From Flagellimonas nanhaiensis (GTDB taxonomy: Bacteria; Bacteroidota; Bacteroidia; Flavobacteriales; Flavobacteriaceae), in NCBI RefSeq assembly GCF_003382275.1, contig NZ_QTJX01000003.1, positions 124,001-188,000 of the forward strand: DNA of 64,000 nucleotides. Direction: 5' to 3'. Positions 25,568-35,800 of this stretch are shown here, piece after piece. The notes under the pieces are model-generated. The model ran no database searches. It worked only from the letters and a program-made list of their open reading frames with translations, and had not been told where the DNA came from. The position numbers and the translations under genes were made by a program. Every line of letters begins with the position of its first letter. Position 1 is the first letter of the stretch.

Positions 25568-27970
25568 TTATTGTTTCTTCACAGGAATCAATTTTGTAAG
25601 GCTTGTGGCTACGGAATCAATCTTGTTACGAGAATAATAAACAGGGAAATATTCATCATTGGCCCAAGGCTCAAACAAGTTGTCATAAAACGGACTATCT
25701 GGGTCACCAGATTGTCCTGGGCCATTGGAGCCCACTGCAGCATCCCAATTCCCAGTATTCACAATAATACGAAAAGAAGCTCCACTGCTTTGTTTTAAAT
25801 TACTGCCCGTTGAGCCGGGAGTGTAGGCATTGCCACCCCTAGGCAATGGTCCATGATCTAGTTTAGCTCTTGTGGAATCATTTACGGCTTCGCTCAGGGC
25901 ATGTTGTATATAAGTATGCTTGTTCTTTTCTTGTCCATATTGCCACAAATCAATGTCTGAGCCTAGGGCTTTTTCCAAGTCAGCTACGCCCTTGCTAAAG
26001 GCATTACTCAAAAGTTCATTTCTGCCTAAGATTGGGTTTGCCCCAAACCTTTCATCAGGTGCTTTAAGCCACTCCATAATTCGCGCCAGCTGAATTCCTG
26101 GAACTAAGCCCTTTCCTTCAGCGGGAATGAACCGTTCATTTGCCATTTTTTTTATTTGGTTTTCCCAAGCTACATATATGGCAGCTGGAATGGAACTAGC
26201 TTCGAGTTTATAATCCCAATCGGCCAACCTTTTTTTGGCCTCAGCAGCCTTTCCATCAAATACGATATGCTCAAGCATAGGAACTAAGATTCTTGCAGGA
26301 ATTGAGAGATAATCTGTTTGTAAGGCCTTCATGTCCTCCATGGTCATTTTTTTATCTGCCCCCAATACTTCGTTCACGCGGTCTCCGCGATATGGGTCTG
26401 ACCATGAGAAACCAATGGCATCCCAATGGGCATAATCTTCTGGGGTTACATTTTGGTTTGCTGTAGCGAGAAAGCCTTCGGTGGGATTGTAAGCGTTAGG
26501 TTTTTCTATGATGGGCAAATAACCGTCCCATTCATATCGCCCATCACCTGGAACAGGAACAAGGCCACTGAAATTTTTGCGAACAGGGGCAATGCCCACA
26601 GCTTGCCAGCCAATGTTTCCTTCTTTGTCGGCCCATATCATATTTTCCCCTGGGATATGACTATAGTTACAAGCTTCCCGAAATTCCTCCCATGTTTTCG
26701 CTTGGTCCATGCGCAACGAAGCCAGATATGGAGAACCTCCCGGTTCCAGCCATGCGCATCGTACGGCATAGGCCACATTGTTTTTGGCATCAATATGGGT
26801 AACGGGGCCATGCAGGGTATAGGATAATTGTACGGTATGGTCTTCTTGGCCCTTTACTTTTATAGTTTCTGAAATCTGGGTCATATCCACCCAATCGCCT
26901 TTATGTTTATACTGATTGGGATTGTCAGGATTTAATTCATAGACGTACAAATCTTCGCCATCTGTTCTAAAAACAGTCAGCCCCCAAGAGCCATACTCAT
27001 TATGGCCGATAGAAATCCCTGGTATTTCTGGCTCTCCACCTCCGATAACATTCCAACCCGGCGCAACTAAATGACTCATATATCGCAAAGACGGTGTGGC
27101 AATGGTTCTATGTGGGTCATTGGCCATATAGCTGTTGCCATCAGCCATAAGACTGCCCTTAATTACCCAATTATTACTGCCTATGGACAAAGAATCATTT
27201 TTTTCTTCGCAAAGCGATAAAATTGTTTCTTCTTCTTTGGTATTTTGATAAGCGGGAATAATATGTTCTTTTTTGAATTCCACAGGTTTGCGGTAGGCTT
27301 TGTATAATGCAAGAATATCATCCGATAGCAAATCTGTATTGATGCCGGGGTCAATTGTCAAATCAGGCTCCTTTGGATGAAACCAATACAATTCTTTGAC
27401 GGTCTCAGGGCCTAGCTCAGCTACGGCTCTCCCAATTTGTAATTCTTGAAGGATATTTCCCAATAAACCTTGATGTCTTGAAATAACTACCTCAGGAGTC
27501 CATTTTTGTGGTTGTATGTCCAAAAGTTTGAACTCTATTGGTAATTTTTCCGGTGTCTTTAAAATAGCATCGATGTAGGCATTTACCCCATCAGTATAAG
27601 CTGTAATGATTTCAACACCATCATCGTGGTAGTGATTCATTTCGGTGGTCATATCACCCCGAAATTTAAAGAGGCGTGTACCAATATCCCGGTTTAATTC
27701 TTCTTCCCCAAGAATTTCAGCAACAGTACCCGTAGCTTGTCTTCGCCAAATCTCAAACTGAAAAAGTCGATCCGCTGCTGCGGTATAACCTTGAGCATAG
27801 AAGAGGTCGTATTGGTTTTTCGCATAAATATGGTTGATTCCCCATTTATCTCTAACAATCTCAACGGGTTCTTTAAGTCCGTCTGCTTGCAATTCGTTTT
27901 CAGGGATAGTATTAGAATTGTTGCAGGATAGGAAGACTACAACTACAACCAATTTGAATAGATGTTTCAT
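25568..27970 (-). CDS. Penicillin acylase family lipoprotein
   Basis: An 800-residue Ntn-hydrolase precursor. The N-terminus is a lipoprotein signal (VVVVVFLSC, lipid on Cys16), so it is anchored to the outer membrane or periplasmic face. The alpha chain (to about 264) has DKWGINHIYAKNQYDLFYAQGY. The processing site is G264-S265 in SIGSNNWVIKG, the Ser becoming the catalytic N-terminal residue of the beta chain, with GNIGWQAVGIAPVR and TANQNVTPEDY further on. Members cleave amide bonds of acyl-amines, including penicillins and acyl-homoserine lactones; the natural substrate here is unknown. It appears monocistronic. Confidence 0.92.
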   Translation of the reverse strand: MKHLFKLVVVVVFLSCNNSNTIPENELQADGLKEPVEIVRDKWGINHIYAKNQYDLFYAQGYTAAADRLFQFEIWRRQATGTVAEILGEEELNRDIGTRLFKFRGDMTTEMNHYHDDGVEIITAYTDGVNAYIDAILKTPEKLPIEFKLLDIQPQKWTPEVVISRHQGLLGNILQELQIGRAVAELGPETVKELYWFHPKEPDLTIDPGINTDLLSDDILALYKAYRKPVEFKKEHIIPAYQNTKEEETILSLCEEKNDSLSIGSNNWVIKGSLMADGNSYMANDPHRTIATPSLRYMSHLVAPGWNVIGGGEPEIPGISIGHNEYGSWGLTVFRTDGEDLYVYELNPDNPNQYKHKGDWVDMTQISETIKVKGQEDHTVQLSYTLHGPVTHIDAKNNVAYAVRCAWLEPGGSPYLASLRMDQAKTWEEFREACNYSHIPGENMIWADKEGNIGWQAVGIAPVRKNFSGLVPVPGDGRYEWDGYLPIIEKPNAYNPTEGFLATANQNVTPEDYAHWDAIGFSWSDPYRGDRVNEVLGADKKMTMEDMKALQTDYLSIPARILVPMLEHIVFDGKAAEAKKRLADWDYKLEASSIPAAIYVAWENQIKKMANERFIPAEGKGLVPGIQLARIMEWLKAPDERFGANPILGRNELLSNAFSKGVADLEKALGSDIDLWQYGQEKNKHTYIQHALSEAVNDSTRAKLDHGPLPRGGNAYTPGSTGSNLKQSSGASFRIIVNTGNWDAAVGSNGPGQSGDPDSPFYDNLFEPWANDEYFPVYYSRNKIDSVATSLTKLIPVKKQ

Positions 27971-28063
27971 GCTTTCGGTTTTTGCTAAGGTGATTTATGT
28001 TTTAATCAAATATGACATTTTAATTGTTGTTTTGTTTGAGCTTTAAATTGATTCAGCTTGGAT

Positions 28064-28543
28064 TTAACTTTTTTCTTTAACAGGTATCCAAATTTCTTCT
28101 TCAGAATCTGGGTCATTGTTTTTATAGTTTTCTCCCAATACCTCAAAGTGGGGCCTGTCATCAATTTGAAAATCGGATGCAGGCAACCATTCCCTAAAGA
28201 TATATTCAAATATGGAGGTGTCAGTACTGGAACCTTTGTAATCAAAAACTGCATATAAACCTCCCTCTAAATTGAAGGAGTTCATTCCATCTGGAACACT
28301 TTCAAAATCTTCCACTTCTACCGTAGCCCATTTTTCAAATTCATTGCCGGGGCTGAAATCTTTATAATAGTTAGCCGGGTAAATCTGCATGGAGATTTTG
28401 TCTTGGGACACTTTGTTCTGTATTTCCTTGATTTTTGGAGCGAAACTTTTCCAAAGTAGCCCTGTTTTATTCTGAATGAGGCTCATTTTTATGTGATGCC
28501 CCACTAACTTTTTTTCTTTTAATTTTTCAATTCTGGGAACCAT
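28064..28543 (-). CDS. GyrI-like / AraC effector-binding domain protein
   Basis: A 159-residue stand-alone effector-binding domain of the GyrI/SOUL-like superfamily. Seen are the N-terminal strand PRIEKLKEKKLVGHHIKMSL, a central WATVEVEDFESVPDGM and GGLYAVFDYKGSS segment, and the conserved C-terminal REWLPASDFQIDDRPHFEVL and EEEIWIPVK strands. Such domains bind small hydrophobic molecules and may sequester or hydrolyse them; without a DNA-binding part it is not itself a regulator. It lies 33 nt after the asparaginase-like gene on the same strand, so the two may be co-transcribed. Ligand unknown. Confidence 0.8.
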   Translation of the reverse strand: MVPRIEKLKEKKLVGHHIKMSLIQNKTGLLWKSFAPKIKEIQNKVSQDKISMQIYPANYYKDFSPGNEFEKWATVEVEDFESVPDGMNSFNLEGGLYAVFDYKGSSTDTSIFEYIFREWLPASDFQIDDRPHFEVLGENYKNNDPDSEEEIWIPVKEKS

Positions 28544-28576
28544 ACTAGTTTTTGGTTGGGGTTAAATCCTATGGTT

Positions 28577-29566
28577 TTATGAATAAAAACTCTTTACGGT
28601 ATTGTTCTCATGCCCACTTTCACTGTATTCACGGTAGGTAAAACCGGGATGCACGCAGTAGCCTCCAGTTTCACCTTGTTTATTGATGGCCAGAAACCCA
28701 ATTTGAAAATCCTCACGGCCCTCGTTCTTTTTCATAATGCGTTTCACACCTTCTTCGCAAGCTTCCTGCGGACTCATACCTTGTCGCATCAACTCCACAA
28801 TCAAAAAACTACCCACGGTCCGGATGACTTCTTCTCCAACTCCGGTAGCCGTGGCACCACCCACTTCGTTGTCCACAAATAATCCAGCACCAATTATCGG
28901 GGAGTCTCCCACGCGCCCTGCTACTTTGTAGGCCATGCCGCTAGTGGTACAGGCCCCGGCAATGTCACCATTTTTATCAATGGCCAACATACCGATGGTA
29001 TCGTGGTTTTCAATATTGATGGTGGTCTCGTATTTTGAGGTCTTTTTCCATTCTTCATATTGCTTTCGAGTACTTTCTGTAAAGAGGTCTTCTTTTTTAA
29101 AACCTTGTTCGTAGGCAAATTGTTCTGCGCCTTTTCCGGCCAAAATAATATGGGGAGTTTCTTCCATGACTTTTCGGGCCACAGAAACGGGATGTGCAAT
29201 ATTTTGAAGATACACTACAGAGCCACAATTACCATCTTTGTCCATGATGCAGGCGTCCAAGGTTACATTGCCATCTCGGTCCGGTCTTCCCCCTTTGCCC
29301 ACGGTTTCGTTGGTCACGTCAGCTTCTTCCACTCGAACTCCTTGTTCCACAGCGTCGAGGGCACTTCCTCCGGCATCAAGTACTTCCCAAGCTTTGGCAG
29401 TGGCATTTAAGAAGTTCCATGTGCAAACTGCCACAGGTCTGATGGGAGGGAGGGTAGCGCTTTCAGGTTCAATTTTGTTTTCGGTTTTACAGGAGGCCAG
29501 AATAGATGTAGATAAGAACCCAGCTGTGGTTAAGCCGGAATTTTTCAAGAATTTGCGTCGTTTCAT
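28577..29566 (-). CDS. Tat-exported isoaspartyl peptidase/L-asparaginase family hydrolase
   Basis: A 329-residue Ntn-hydrolase of the glycosylasparaginase/type III asparaginase family. The start is the ATG giving MKRRKFLKNSGLTTAGFLST; the 67-codon upstream extension runs over the divergent cutC promoter region and looks non-coding. The N-terminus has a twin-arginine signal (RRKFLK) followed by a lipobox-like ILASC, so a folded lipoprotein is exported. The nucleophile threonine is in ENHDTIGMLA, after which GRVGDSPIIGAGLFVDN is diagnostic for the family. Likely it removes N4-linked sugar or isoaspartyl groups from imported glycopeptides in the periplasm. Confidence 0.9.
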   Translation of the reverse strand: MKRRKFLKNSGLTTAGFLSTSILASCKTENKIEPESATLPPIRPVAVCTWNFLNATAKAWEVLDAGGSALDAVEQGVRVEEADVTNETVGKGGRPDRDGNVTLDACIMDKDGNCGSVVYLQNIAHPVSVARKVMEETPHIILAGKGAEQFAYEQGFKKEDLFTESTRKQYEEWKKTSKYETTINIENHDTIGMLAIDKNGDIAGACTTSGMAYKVAGRVGDSPIIGAGLFVDNEVGGATATGVGEEVIRTVGSFLIVELMRQGMSPQEACEEGVKRIMKKNEGREDFQIGFLAINKQGETGGYCVHPGFTYREYSESGHENNTVKSFYS

Positions 29567-29605
29567 GGACTGGTTGTTTAATTTTAGGGAATTAAAGATA
29601 GCCAA

Positions 29606-30325
29606 ATGCTGGTAGAAGTTTGTGCCAATTCTTTGGAATCGGCAATCAGTGCCCAAAAGGCAGGGGCGGACCGTATTGAACTTTGTTCGGAACTCAGTGT
29701 GGGAGGGGTTACACCATCCTTTGGACTCTTGGAAATGGTAAAAAAACAGCTTACTATTCCGGTCCATCTGTTAATTCGTCCTAGGAGTGGTCACTTTACC
29801 TATTCGGATATGGAGTTTGAGGTCATGAAGGCGGATATTGAAAAATGTAGGGAGTTGGGGGTTGATGGGATTGTTTCTGGAATTTTGAAAGCGGATTTTA
29901 CCCTGGATGTTGAGCGCACCAAAGCATTGGTGGAACTGGGCGAGGGTTTACATTTTACCTTTCATCGTGCTTTTGATTGGGTGATGAACCCCGAACTTGC
30001 CTTAAGGCAATTGGAAGAAATTGGTGCATCGACCGTCTTGACGTCGGGAACCTTTGAATCTGCCGCATCTGGTATTCAGAATTTAAAGAAATGGCAAGAT
30101 CAGACGGAAATGACCATCATGGCAGGTGGAGGAGTTTCATCTAAAAATGCTTCAATGTTTAAAGAGGCTGGGTTACGGGCCCTGCATTTATCAGGGACCC
30201 ACTTTGTTAATTCTTTGGATTTACGTAACAATATCAGCATGAATTCGTCCAAACATTGGGTGGAAAACAAGGTGCCCCAAACCGACGAAGCACTTGTGCA
30301 TCAGGTGGTGCAAATCGTTAAATAA
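29606..30325 (+). CDS. cutC: CutC family copper homeostasis protein
   Basis: A 239-residue TIM-barrel protein. It has the CutC signatures VCANSLESAISAQKAGADRIELC at the N-terminus (shown in part), GGVTPSFGL, LIRPRSGHF and FHRAFDW, and the late AGGGVSSKNA phosphate-loop-like motif. The family was named for copper tolerance in E. coli, but a direct copper role is disputed and an enzymatic function is unknown. It is divergent from the asparaginase-like gene with a 39-nt gap, and 56 nt precede the phosphoesterase gene on the same strand. Length is typical. Confidence 0.93.
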   Translation: MLVEVCANSLESAISAQKAGADRIELCSELSVGGVTPSFGLLEMVKKQLTIPVHLLIRPRSGHFTYSDMEFEVMKADIEKCRELGVDGIVSGILKADFTLDVERTKALVELGEGLHFTFHRAFDWVMNPELALRQLEEIGASTVLTSGTFESAASGIQNLKKWQDQTEMTIMAGGGVSSKNASMFKEAGLRALHLSGTHFVNSLDLRNNISMNSSKHWVENKVPQTDEALVHQVVQIVK

Positions 30326-30381
30326 ACTTAAAACGGCCCTGATTTCAGCCAATTACCAATAATTTTGCAAAAAAAATTGAT

Positions 30382-31614
30382 ATGCCTCGATTCGTAATCA
30401 TATTATCACTAATCTACATTGTGATGGCCATTTATGGCTTTCAGGCCTTCAAGACAGTGTTCAAAAATCAATGGGCGCATTGGGCCTACGGGGTCTTTTT
30501 TTTGGGCGCTTTGTTGTTTTTGATCATCAAGGTATTAGCCTATGAACCCGGAGATGGATTCAGGGGAACCGTGGCCGTGGCATCCGGTATTTTCTTTTCG
30601 TTTTTTCTTTTGGCGATTGTGTTGGGCTCCTTTATGTTGTTGGAGGATATAGGTCGCTTGTTTGCTTTTGGCTATAATAAGATTGTAGGATTGTCCGAAT
30701 CCCAGACCGGTTATTTCCCTTCGCGAAGAAAGTTTGTCAGCGCCATTGCGGTAGGTTTGGCCTCCATTCCCTTCGGAGCTTTGCTCTATGGCATGTACCG
30801 AGGTAAATACAACTATCAAGTATTAAAGTACGAATTGGAGTTTGATGATCTTCCCGATGCTTTTGATGGATATCAGATTACCCAAATCTCCGATGTGCAC
30901 AGTGGTAGTTTTGATGATAGGGAAAAGGTGGCCTACGGTATCGACCTGATCAATGAACAACAGAGTGATGTCATTTTCTTTACAGGGGATATGGTTAATG
31001 ACAAAACTTCGGAAATGGTACCCTGGAAGGATGTTTTTTCCCGACTTGAGGCCAAAGATGGTATGTTCTCCATTTTGGGTAACCATGATTACGGAGATTA
31101 TACCAGTTGGAAGACCGAAGAGGCCAAAGTACAGAACTTGGAAGACCTCAAAGCACTGCAAAAAGAGATGGGTTTTGATTTGATTCTAAACTCGCATAGA
31201 TATTTAGAAAAAGATGGTCAAAAAATTGCCTTGGTCGGGGTGGAAAATTGGGGCCGGGGAGGATTTAAAAAAGCCGGGGACCTAAATAAGGCCAAAGAAG
31301 GTATTTCCAAAGACGATTTTAAAATATTGTTGAGCCACGATCCCTCGCATTGGGAAGATATCGTGCTCAAGGACGATTATCACTTCCACTTGACCTTAAG
31401 TGGGCATACCCACGGGATGCAGTTTGGTGTAGAGATTCCAGGCTGGGTAAAATGGAGCCCGGTAAAATGGCGCTATAAATATTGGGCCGGACTGTACAAA
31501 GAATTAGGGCAGTTCATTAATGTAAACCGAGGCTTTGGATTTATCGGTTACCCTGGACGTGTTGGAATTTGGCCGGAGATTTCTGTGATTACCCTTAAAA
31601 AACGAAATGCTTAA
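30382..31614 (+). CDS. Membrane-anchored metallophosphoesterase
   Basis: A 410-residue protein with about four transmembrane helices in the first 140 residues (hydrophobic at 1-20, 35-52, 65-88, 118-137), followed by a calcineurin-like phosphoesterase domain. The full metal-binding motif series is present: QISDVHSG, FFTGDMVND, ILGNHDYGDY, LLSHDPSHW and LSGHTHGMQ. It therefore should be catalytically active with two metal ions. Related proteins include YkuE/LpxH-like lipid phosphoesterases; the substrate may be a membrane lipid but is not shown. A TAATTTTG -7 match (30360-30367) lies just before the start. Confidence 0.93.
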   Translation: MPRFVIILSLIYIVMAIYGFQAFKTVFKNQWAHWAYGVFFLGALLFLIIKVLAYEPGDGFRGTVAVASGIFFSFFLLAIVLGSFMLLEDIGRLFAFGYNKIVGLSESQTGYFPSRRKFVSAIAVGLASIPFGALLYGMYRGKYNYQVLKYELEFDDLPDAFDGYQITQISDVHSGSFDDREKVAYGIDLINEQQSDVIFFTGDMVNDKTSEMVPWKDVFSRLEAKDGMFSILGNHDYGDYTSWKTEEAKVQNLEDLKALQKEMGFDLILNSHRYLEKDGQKIALVGVENWGRGGFKKAGDLNKAKEGISKDDFKILLSHDPSHWEDIVLKDDYHFHLTLSGHTHGMQFGVEIPGWVKWSPVKWRYKYWAGLYKELGQFINVNRGFGFIGYPGRVGIWPEISVITLKKRNA

Positions 31615-31818
31615 CTGATTTAGCAGTTATTTTTTACAGAGGTTTTCTTCTCAATCCATAAGCTAATTCACTTCTTGCTGAAAGTATGGCTTTATCCAAT
31701 AGCCTCACTATCTATATCTTGTGTTTTTATCCCAAAACAGTAGAATATCGGAAGTCATTTTTGCGCAATGCGAAAAAAGCATGATTTTTTGTTTATCTTA
31801 AAGACGTAAAACTACGTT

Positions 31819-32322
31819 GTGAAAACCCTACCGGCTTATTTAATCGTTTTTGTTTGTTGCTTTTTAAGCATCAACTGTTCAAATAATAACAATACTAGTG
31901 ATGATGAGGATGAAATGATAGATGATTTTAGCGACAGTCCATTGATTGGTGAATGGACCGCATTTCAGATAGGTGTGGTCAATGATGACAATAGTGAAGA
32001 ATCTGCTGATGACCCATGTGGTGTTTTTCAAAAAATCACATTTTTTGTAGATGGTACTTTTGAAACAGACAATCATGTTCTTGATGAGGGTAATTGTGTC
32101 CTTGCTAGTACGAGGCCGGGAGAATTTAGAGAAATTGATGATGTCAATTTCCCTGATGCAAATTACGAGTTAAAATTGCTTAGATTCGGAGATATGTCCG
32201 AAGAAAGCAGATATCCCGAAATAACTATTGAAAATGATGGTTCAATGCGTATTCAATATCCCTGGGACGCATCTGCAATGGATGACATTGCCTATTCTTT
32301 CACCATATATCAAAAAAATTGA
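31819..32322 (+). CDS. Hypothetical lipoprotein, lipocalin-like
   Basis: A 167-residue predicted lipoprotein starting at GTG. The signal has LSINC with Cys at about residue 20, then an acidic Asn/Asp-rich spacer. The remainder begins SPLIGEWTAFQIG, the typical opening of small lipocalin-like beta-barrel lipoproteins of Bacteroidota, and continues as a series of beta strands (FFVDGTFETDNH, REIDDVNFPDANYELKLL). No enzymatic motif is recognised. It stands alone; the 204-nt region before it holds no gene that I can see and only a near-match to a -7 box. Confidence 0.7.
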   Translation: MKTLPAYLIVFVCCFLSINCSNNNNTSDDEDEMIDDFSDSPLIGEWTAFQIGVVNDDNSEESADDPCGVFQKITFFVDGTFETDNHVLDEGNCVLASTRPGEFREIDDVNFPDANYELKLLRFGDMSEESRYPEITIENDGSMRIQYPWDASAMDDIAYSFTIYQKN

Positions 32323-32485
32323 ACGAATCTTGCCTTAAGGGTACCGATAAATCTGCATTGATGTATCCAAAGTGAAAAAGAAAGCTTTAACTTGAATTTA
32401 ACGAGTCTCAATACGGTAAAGCATTGACTTCATGTAAAACTTTAACAAATTTTCTTACTTTTGGCTGGTAAACCATTGAATACAC

Positions 32486-32782
32486 ATGTCTAAATTTGGT
32501 GAACTCATAGATGTAAACGTCCCTGTACTGTTGGACTTTTACGCGGAGTGGAACGAACAGTCCACCTCCATGCACCCAGTTTTGCGCGATGTTGCTGCGG
32601 CTCTTGGTGATAAGGGTAAAGTGATCAAGATTGATGTGGATAAAAACAAGGAGCTTTCCCAGGCTTTGAGAATCAAGGGATTGCCTACGTTGATGATCTA
32701 CAAAAAGGGTGAAATGGTCTGGCGACAAAGTGGAGAACAGGATGCCAACACACTCATAGGCATCTTGAACGAATATATTTAA
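32486..32782 (+). CDS. Thioredoxin-fold protein lacking the active-site cysteines
   Basis: A 98-residue protein that covers the whole thioredoxin fold: FYAEW before the active site, IKIDVDKNKEL in the middle, and the cis-proline motif KGLPTLMIYKKGE. At the place of W-C-G-P-C it has W22-N-E-Q-S26, and there is no cysteine anywhere in the protein, so it cannot do dithiol chemistry. It is probably a cytoplasmic binding or scaffold protein. A TACTTTTG -7 match lies 23 nt upstream, and a strong terminator follows the stop. The closely similar proteins I recall from flavobacteria share the NEQS sequence, so the loss looks conserved and not a decay. Confidence 0.88.
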   Translation: MSKFGELIDVNVPVLLDFYAEWNEQSTSMHPVLRDVAAALGDKGKVIKIDVDKNKELSQALRIKGLPTLMIYKKGEMVWRQSGEQDANTLIGILNEYI

Positions 32783-32808
32783 AGCGAGGTTTTACCCTCG
32801 CTTTTTTA
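32781..32808. terminator. Bidirectional intrinsic terminator
   Basis: GCGAGG (32784-32789) and CCTCGC (32796-32801) form the stem, with six T following on the plus strand and AAA before it. It ends the thioredoxin-like gene and may also serve the convergent DUF2723 gene. Confidence 0.8.
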
Positions 32809-35800
32809 TTGTTCCAGTACTGCTGAATCTTGAACGGCCTCTATGGTATCCATAGGAACTGAGTCCTGAAGGTCTGGGTCTTGAACCGGGTCTTCTTCAA
32901 AGGTATCATCGTCACTTCCCATAAATTGCGAGAATTTATCAATGTATTCATTGAAGATGATCATTTCAGATTCGGCCAGTTCCCTATCTCCGTTTTCTAT
33001 TAGGATATCAATGTTCCTTCTGTAGGCCTGCATGTCGGCAAGGATGTCATCAATTTTTTCGTATTGCTCATCCAAGGGTACGCCGGCGTAGTACTCTAAA
33101 CGTTCTTGATAGACTTTTTTCAGCTTTTCGAATAATGCATGTGCCTTTTCCGTTTCTCCAACTTTGTAATATCCATCTACATAAGGTTCAACAAAGGCAT
33201 AAAAGCCATAATGTTCCACAGGCATGTTGGTCATGGCTATTTCAATAATGTCCTTGGCCTTGTCAATTTTGTTTTCAGCAATCAGGGTTTCCATCAAACG
33301 GGCTAAATTGCTTCGGAAAGAGAGTCCTTGTGATCGGGTTTGTGGATCGTGATAAATTTTATCACTCCCAGAATTGCCCCAATCCCATTTGGTGACAATC
33401 TCATACATCAAATCGGTATCAATACGTCCCATTTCAAAAGAGCTTTCATTTTTGGTCTTAATGGGAACCAATTTATAGACCAATCCATCCAGTTGAAGGT
33501 AGTCTTTCATCCAGATGTATTCGGCTCGGTCAAAACTTCCTCCTGAGAAATAAACAGGTCTCTTCCAATCGTTGTTGGCAATAAGGTCCAACATTAGAAT
33601 TCTGTTTTTTGGAAGGGCACTTTGCGGAAGATCAATATCGATATAGTCCACAATAAGGGCTGAATCCTTTTCCTTAACGATGCCACTTTCCAATACGTTC
33701 TTTTTATTGACCGGAATCCTTATTTTGTTGGTGGGATAATACACAATATCCAGATTGCTTTCTGGATAGTTGCTGAGGTCGGCCCCTTGTTTTTCCAGCA
33801 GGTATTTGAATTTGGTCTGGGGCTTATCACTTCCAATCCAGTTCATGAAATCCTTGATGTTCCACCTACTTTCTGTAATTCCCTGATAGTACACAGCATC
33901 CCTTGAGCCATATCGGTATTTATCATGGGTCAATTGCGATGGAATGGGGTCACTTTCGTATGCTTTGCGTTTCATTTGGTCAATGTACCAGTCGGTGGCA
34001 AAGAGACTGGTGTTCACAATACGAACATCGGTGCGGTGTCCTTCAATTTCTTGGGCATACCATAACGGGAAGGTGTCATTATCACCAATGGTGAACAGAA
34101 TGGCACCGACATCTTCCTGGCAAGAATCCAGATAGGCCTTGGCCGTGGACCGCGCCGTATAGCGTCCTGATCTGTCATGGTCGTCCCAATTCTGGAAGGC
34201 CATCAACAGCGGAACTGCCAAAAGACAGAGTGTGGTGATAACGGGAGCGGCTATTTTGGCCGACAGAAATTTTCGGAATTCATCATACAGTCCATATACC
34301 CCAATTCCTATCCAAATACAGAACACGTAGAACGATCCCACCAAGGAATAATCCCGTTCACGGGGTTGAAAGATATAGGGGTTGGTATAGAACTGTATGG
34401 CCAATCCGGTGAAAAGGAAAAATACCAAAAGCGCCCAAAAGTGCTTCGGGTTTTTAGAAATTTGAAATACAATGCCAATGATTCCCAACAGAAGTGGTAG
34501 GAAGAAATAGGTGTTTCTTGACTTGTTGTTTTTCCAATCCGAAGGAAGGTTGTCCTGACTACCCAGTCTAAGACTGTCAATGAATCCGATCCCGCTTAGC
34601 CAATGTCCATTTTCATCATATCGTCCCTGGACATCATTTTGTCTTCCAGCAAAGTTCCACATAAAGTAGCGCATATACATATAGCCAAACTGAAACTGAA
34701 AGAGATAGCGCAGGTTTTGTCCAAAGGTTGGAGGTTCAACCTCAATGTATTCACCAAATTCCCTAAGAAAACGAACATATTGTTCAGCATCTAGCTCACC
34801 TTGTTGATAAGCCGTTTTAAATTGTCCTACGGCTTGCCTTAGATCATTATTGGAAATGTATTCTGATTTTATCCTAAAATCCAGTTCCCCAAAATAGCGT
34901 ATGTAGTTTTCGGCATGTTGGTCGCTCCACATCCTGGGCATGATGCCAACGTGCTTTTCATTGGGCCCTTGCATTGCGTTCTTGTAGTTGTTCACAATGA
35001 CATACTTGCCCAGTTTTTCATCTTTTTCGTATTTGGGGCGATCGTCCTTGTCCTCGCCTGCAGGTGCAAAGGTGTCTGAATAATAGGCGCCATAAAACGG
35101 ACTGTCCACTCCGGGATATTGTTCACGATTGTAGTACGCCAAAAGAGAACGTGCATCGGAAGGATTGTTCTCGTTGACCACGGTATTGGCATTGGCTCTG
35201 ATCGGAAGCATCAACCATGAGGAAAAACCAAGAATCAAAAACATCAAACAGAGTACAATGATGTTTCCGGTATGAAAGTTATTTTTTCGGGTATATCGAA
35301 GTGCAAAAAAGAAGGCGAAGATGAAAATCAGCCCCATTATGATGGTTCCTGAATTAAAGGGGAGTCCCACCTCGTTGATAAAGAAGACCTCGCTCCAACC
35401 AAAAAGTTTCAAGACATAGGTAAGGGAAAACTTATAGACCAAAATCAACACACCGATTACTGCTAGGTTGGCCAGTAGAAAGCCTTTAACCGTAGTCTTC
35501 TTGTACTTCTTAAAATAGAACAGGAGTCCTATAGAGGGAATGGCCAAGAAGCCCATAAACTGTATTCCGAAAGTGAGTCCTATCACAAAACAAATGAGCA
35601 ATAACCATCTGTGTCCTCGGGGTTCATCCAGATTGTCCGTCCATTTCAGTCCCAACCAAAGCAATAGGGCCATAATAAAACTGGCCATAGCGTATACTTC
35701 AGTTTCTACGGCATTGAACCAAAAACTGTCTGAAAACGTGAAGGCAAGCGCTCCGACCATTCCGCTTCCAAAAATGGCAATAGCTTTGCTATTGGTTACG

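Noticed and set aside
29567..29767. 67-codon N-terminal extension of the asparaginase-like gene
   Set aside because: It would hide the twin-arginine signal inside the protein and overlaps cutC on the other strand.
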